Positions 6,945 through 8,824 of a DNA stretch of 8,824 nt are shown piece after piece (the stretch's first letter is position 1; each line of letters starts with the position of its first letter). The notes under the pieces are model-generated. The model was not told the DNA's origin. It worked only from the letters and a program-made list of their open reading frames with translations, and ran no database searches. Location: NCBI GenBank assembly GCA_027489105.1, contig JAIYAJ010000275.1:1-8824 (forward strand), given 5' to 3'. This DNA comes from Zymomonas sp. (GTDB lineage Bacteria; Pseudomonadota; Alphaproteobacteria; Sphingomonadales; Sphingomonadaceae). The translations under genes were made by a program, and so were the position numbers.

Positions 6945-7682
6945 TCAAAATTCCGTAGCGCGGATGGACCCTGCGGATAGCTTCCGCAAGGCTGTAGCGC
7001 TTTCCGAACGTCCAATGAAACCGCACCAGCGGCTCAAAGCGTCTGCGACGCGCGCGGCGGATGCCGGCACAGTCACACCAATATGTACCACATTGTCGCG
7101 CCCAAGCGCCATCGACAATATGGTGCGATCCGCCGGAATTACTACCCCGCGCAGGTCTTCACCCTCGGCGTCGAGCCCGACGCGAAAGGCTTGATCGAGT
7201 TTCCGATTGCCGTCTTCGGACGCGTCCGAGGCGTGGATAAGCAGCCCCAGCTGGCCGCGTCGCGCGGCTTCGCCGATGCGGTCGCTGCCGGTCAGTACCG
7301 CGCCAGACCGCATTTCCAGACCCAGCCGGTCGAGCGCAGCCCGCAGCAGGCCGTCTTCGATCAGAGCGGGCAATTCTGGCGCTATGGTGATCTCGCCGGT
7401 CTTGAACGCCCGCGACAGTGCGCCCTTGAGCTTGCCCTTGGCGAGCGCTGTCTCGAGCGTGGGCCGGTCGACGCCGATCCAGGCCCCGCGGCCGGGCGCC
7501 TTTGCCCGCAGGTCGGGCAGCACCAGACCATCCGGCGAGAGGGCAAGGCGAATCAGGGTGTCGCGCGGATCGCGCTCGCCCGACAAAATGCATTTGCGCT
7601 CAGGCGCGGTCTTGCTGCCCCCGCCGGTACGGCGAGGTGCGTCGGTATCGACGATTAGCGGAGCATGGTCATCGTGGGCCAT
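6945..7682 (-). CDS. YlxR (DUF448) fused to an L7Ae/YlxQ-like RNA-binding domain
   Basis: A 245-residue RNA-binding protein of the nusA-infB operon. Residues about 27-95 form the YlxR domain (PERKCILSGERDPRDTLIRL, DLRAKAPGRGAW, KGALSRAF). The usual CxxC of this family is CxxS here (Cys31, Ser34). Residues about 112-206 look like the L7Ae/L30e fold (LRAALDRLGLEMRSGAVLTG, LGLLIHASDAS at 145-155, SMALGRDNVVHIGVT). In Bacillus these are separate adjacent genes, ylxR and ylxQ; YlxR there has been reported to act on RNase P. The chosen ATG at 7682 overlaps the upstream tautomerase gene by 14 bases and has a strong AGGAGGT at 7694-7700, with a long 12-base spacer after GGAGG. An in-frame Met at 7748 would overlap far more and lacks family-like sequence. 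Translation is probably coupled to the upstream gene. Confidence 0.9.
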   Translation of the reverse strand: MAHDDHAPLIVDTDAPRRTGGGSKTAPERKCILSGERDPRDTLIRLALSPDGLVLPDLRAKAPGRGAWIGVDRPTLETALAKGKLKGALSRAFKTGEITIAPELPALIEDGLLRAALDRLGLEMRSGAVLTGSDRIGEAARRGQLGLLIHASDASEDGNRKLDQAFRVGLDAEGEDLRGVVIPADRTILSMALGRDNVVHIGVTVPASAARVADALSRWCGFIGRSESATALRKLSAGSIRATEF

Positions 7683-7899
7683 TCGCAGAAGCGACCTCCT
7701 GCGCTGGACTTGCCGGGCGATCGGCAATGAGAACGCCGCCTGCGCCATAATTCTCCGTCGACACTTCGGTGATGGTCACCTGCACCGCGCTCGCCGGCTT
7801 GCCGAGATGCGCGCCAAGGCTGGCCGTCACGTCTGCGACGATGGCGGCTTTCTGGACGCGGCTGGCTGTGCCGGCGATGCGGATGTCGACGAAGGGCAT
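7669..7899 (-). CDS. Small tautomerase-superfamily (4-oxalocrotonate tautomerase-like) protein
   Basis: A 76-residue protein beginning MPFVDIRI. Removal of Met would expose the N-terminal Pro that is the catalytic base of this superfamily. It aligns without gaps to my recollection of Pseudomonas 4-oxalocrotonate tautomerase: QK at 15-16, P34, V38, the ITE at 42-44 and GxGG at 51-54 (numbered from Pro1). However, the substrate-binding Arg11 and Arg39 are Ala and Gln, and Phe50 is Tyr, so the same reaction is unlikely. A C-terminal extension of about 15 residues overlaps the ylxR start and contains its ribosome binding site. The gene starts 6 bases after the nusA stop, so it is co-transcribed and probably translationally coupled. 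Family membership is likely; substrate and role are unknown. Confidence 0.82.
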   Translation of the reverse strand: MPFVDIRIAGTASRVQKAAIVADVTASLGAHLGKPASAVQVTITEVSTENYGAGGVLIADRPASPAQEVASANGPR

Positions 7900-7905
7900 G
7901 GGCGA

Positions 7906-8824
7906 TCAGGCCTCGTCGGTGAACCAGTGGGCGCGGGCGGCCATGATGATCTCATTGCCCTGATCCTCGCTCAGGCCATATTCGGCCAGAACGCCACCCT
8001 TATTGCCTTCCTCGTTACCTCCGCGATCGCTCCGGTCGCCGCGGTCGTTCTGGCGGCGGCGCTGGTCGGCGCGCTTCTTCTGGATGAGCTCGTCGGTGGC
8101 GAGATCCGCCAGATCGTCGAGCGTCCTGATTCCTGCCTTGCCCAGCGTGACCAGCATCGCTTCGGTCAGATAGGGCAGCTCGGCCAGCGCATCCTCGACG
8201 CCAAGCGTGCGACGCTCTTCGCGGGCGGCGGCTTCGCGGCGCTCCAGCGCTTCCTGCGCGCGGCTCTGCAGCTCGGCACCCAGCTCCTCGTCGAAGCCCT
8301 CGATCGAGGCGAGTTCGTCGAGTTCGACATAGGCGACCTCTTCCAGCGCGCCGAAGCCTTCGGCGACCAGCAGCTGGGCAAGCGTCTCGTCGACGTCGAG
8401 CTCGTTCTGGAACATCTCGGAGTTCTGGATGAACTCCTTCTGGCGCTTCTCGCTGGCGTCGGCCTCGGTCAGAATGTCGATCGCCTTGCCCGTCAGCTGG
8501 CTGGCGAGGCGGACATTCTGGCCACGGCGGCCGATGGCGAGGCTCAGCTGGTCGTCGGGAACGACCACTTCGATACGCTCTTCCTCTTCGTCGATGACGA
8601 CGCGCGAGACCTGGGCAGGCTGCAGCGCGTTGACGACGAAGGTGGCGGTGTCGGGCGACCAGGGGATGATGTCGATCTTCTCGCCCTGCATTTCCTGCAC
8701 GACGGCCTGCACGCGGCTGCCCTTCATGCCGACGCAGGCACCGACCGGGTCGATCGAACCGTCATGGCTGATCACGCCGATCTTGGCGCGGCTGCCCGGA
8801 TCGCGGGCGGCGGCCTTGATCTCG
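7906..8824 (-). CDS. nusA: Transcription termination/antitermination factor NusA, C-terminal part, 5' end outside window
   Basis: NusA binds RNA polymerase and nascent RNA, controlling pausing, termination and antitermination. The frame runs in from the right edge (first full codon at 8821-8823), so the GTG at 8775 is internal. 305 residues are visible; the N-terminal polymerase-binding and S1 domains are missing. KH1 covers about 1-75 ([35 protein letters not shown] at 32-35). KH2 covers about 76-135 ([22 protein letters not shown] at 98-101). Two helical C-terminal repeats follow (about 145-195 and 213-305). The second repeat is interrupted at residues 248-277 by a charged Arg/Gly/Asp-rich insert containing [11 protein letters not shown], and resumes with [23 protein letters not shown]. 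It is the most upstream visible gene of the operon. Confidence 0.96.
   Translation of the reverse strand, partial: EIKAAARDPGSRAKIGVISHDGSIDPVGACVGMKGSRVQAVVQEMQGEKIDIIPWSPDTATFVVNALQPAQVSRVVIDEEEERIEVVVPDDQLSLAIGRRGQNVRLASQLTGKAIDILTEADASEKRQKEFIQNSEMFQNELDVDETLAQLLVAEGFGALEEVAYVELDELASIEGFDEELGAELQSRAQEALERREAAAREERRTLGVEDALAELPYLTEAMLVTLGKAGIRTLDDLADLATDELIQKKRADQRRRQNDRGDRSDRGGNEEGNKGGVLAEYGLSEDQGNEIIMAARAHWFTDEA

Noticed and set aside
4574..6958. A 794-codon open frame on the plus strand, antisense to infB
   Set aside because: It has no recognisable domain, is rich in Arg, Ala, Gly and Asp as expected from reading a high-GC gene backwards, and lies opposite a fully conserved infB.
6917..7015. 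Longer N-terminus for IF-2 starting at 7015
   Set aside because: The added 33 residues are not IF-2-like and overlap the conserved end of ylxR; the ATG at 6916 gives the usual start sequence.

Overview
The window is a high-GC, gene-dense stretch of an alphaproteobacterial chromosome, most likely from a sphingomonad (Sphingomonadales). This rests on the sequence character of IF-2, NusA and the fused YlxR protein, and on a palindromic intergenic element with CTAGAGC/GCTCTAG ends that resembles elements I know from alphaproteobacterial genomes. No database search was possible, so the taxonomic call is an inference.

Layout. Bases 1-1028 (+) hold the C-terminal half of polynucleotide phosphorylase (pnp), followed by a clear intrinsic terminator (1055-1079). 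Bases 1175-2200 (+) encode a four-helix membrane sensor histidine kinase of the DUF4118/HisKA_2 type, with an inverted repeat in its leader. Thymidine kinase (tdk, 2229-2828, -) converges on it. A divergent 139-bp intergenic region separates tdk from an HPP-family membrane protein (2968-3693, +). Between this gene and rbfA (-) lies a 107-bp two-hairpin palindromic repeat (3703-3809). From there to the right edge everything is on the minus strand and reads, in transcription order: nusA (5' end outside the window), a small tautomerase-family gene, ylxR-ylxQ fusion, infB, rbfA.

How the genes work together. The minus-strand genes are the classical transcription/translation cluster: NusA (elongation and termination), a YlxR/L7Ae-type RNA-binding protein, IF-2 (initiator tRNA delivery) and RbfA (30S maturation). 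In many bacteria this cluster runs on through truB and rpsO into pnp in one direction. Here rbfA is last, truB and rpsO are not beside it, and pnp lies about 2.8 kb away in convergent orientation. Three unrelated genes (kinase, tdk, HPP) fill the gap, which suggests an inversion or breakage of the ancestral cluster between rbfA and truB.

Main points of interest: a 76-residue tautomerase homologue that keeps the catalytic N-terminal proline but lacks the usual arginines and sits inside the nusA-infB operon; the composite palindromic repeat at the convergent HPP/rbfA junction; similar Arg-Gly-Asp-rich low-complexity segments in both PNPase and NusA; and an HPP protein that stops where related proteins continue into CBS domains. 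I do not see a clearly novel multi-gene system. Most of the window is conserved housekeeping sequence.
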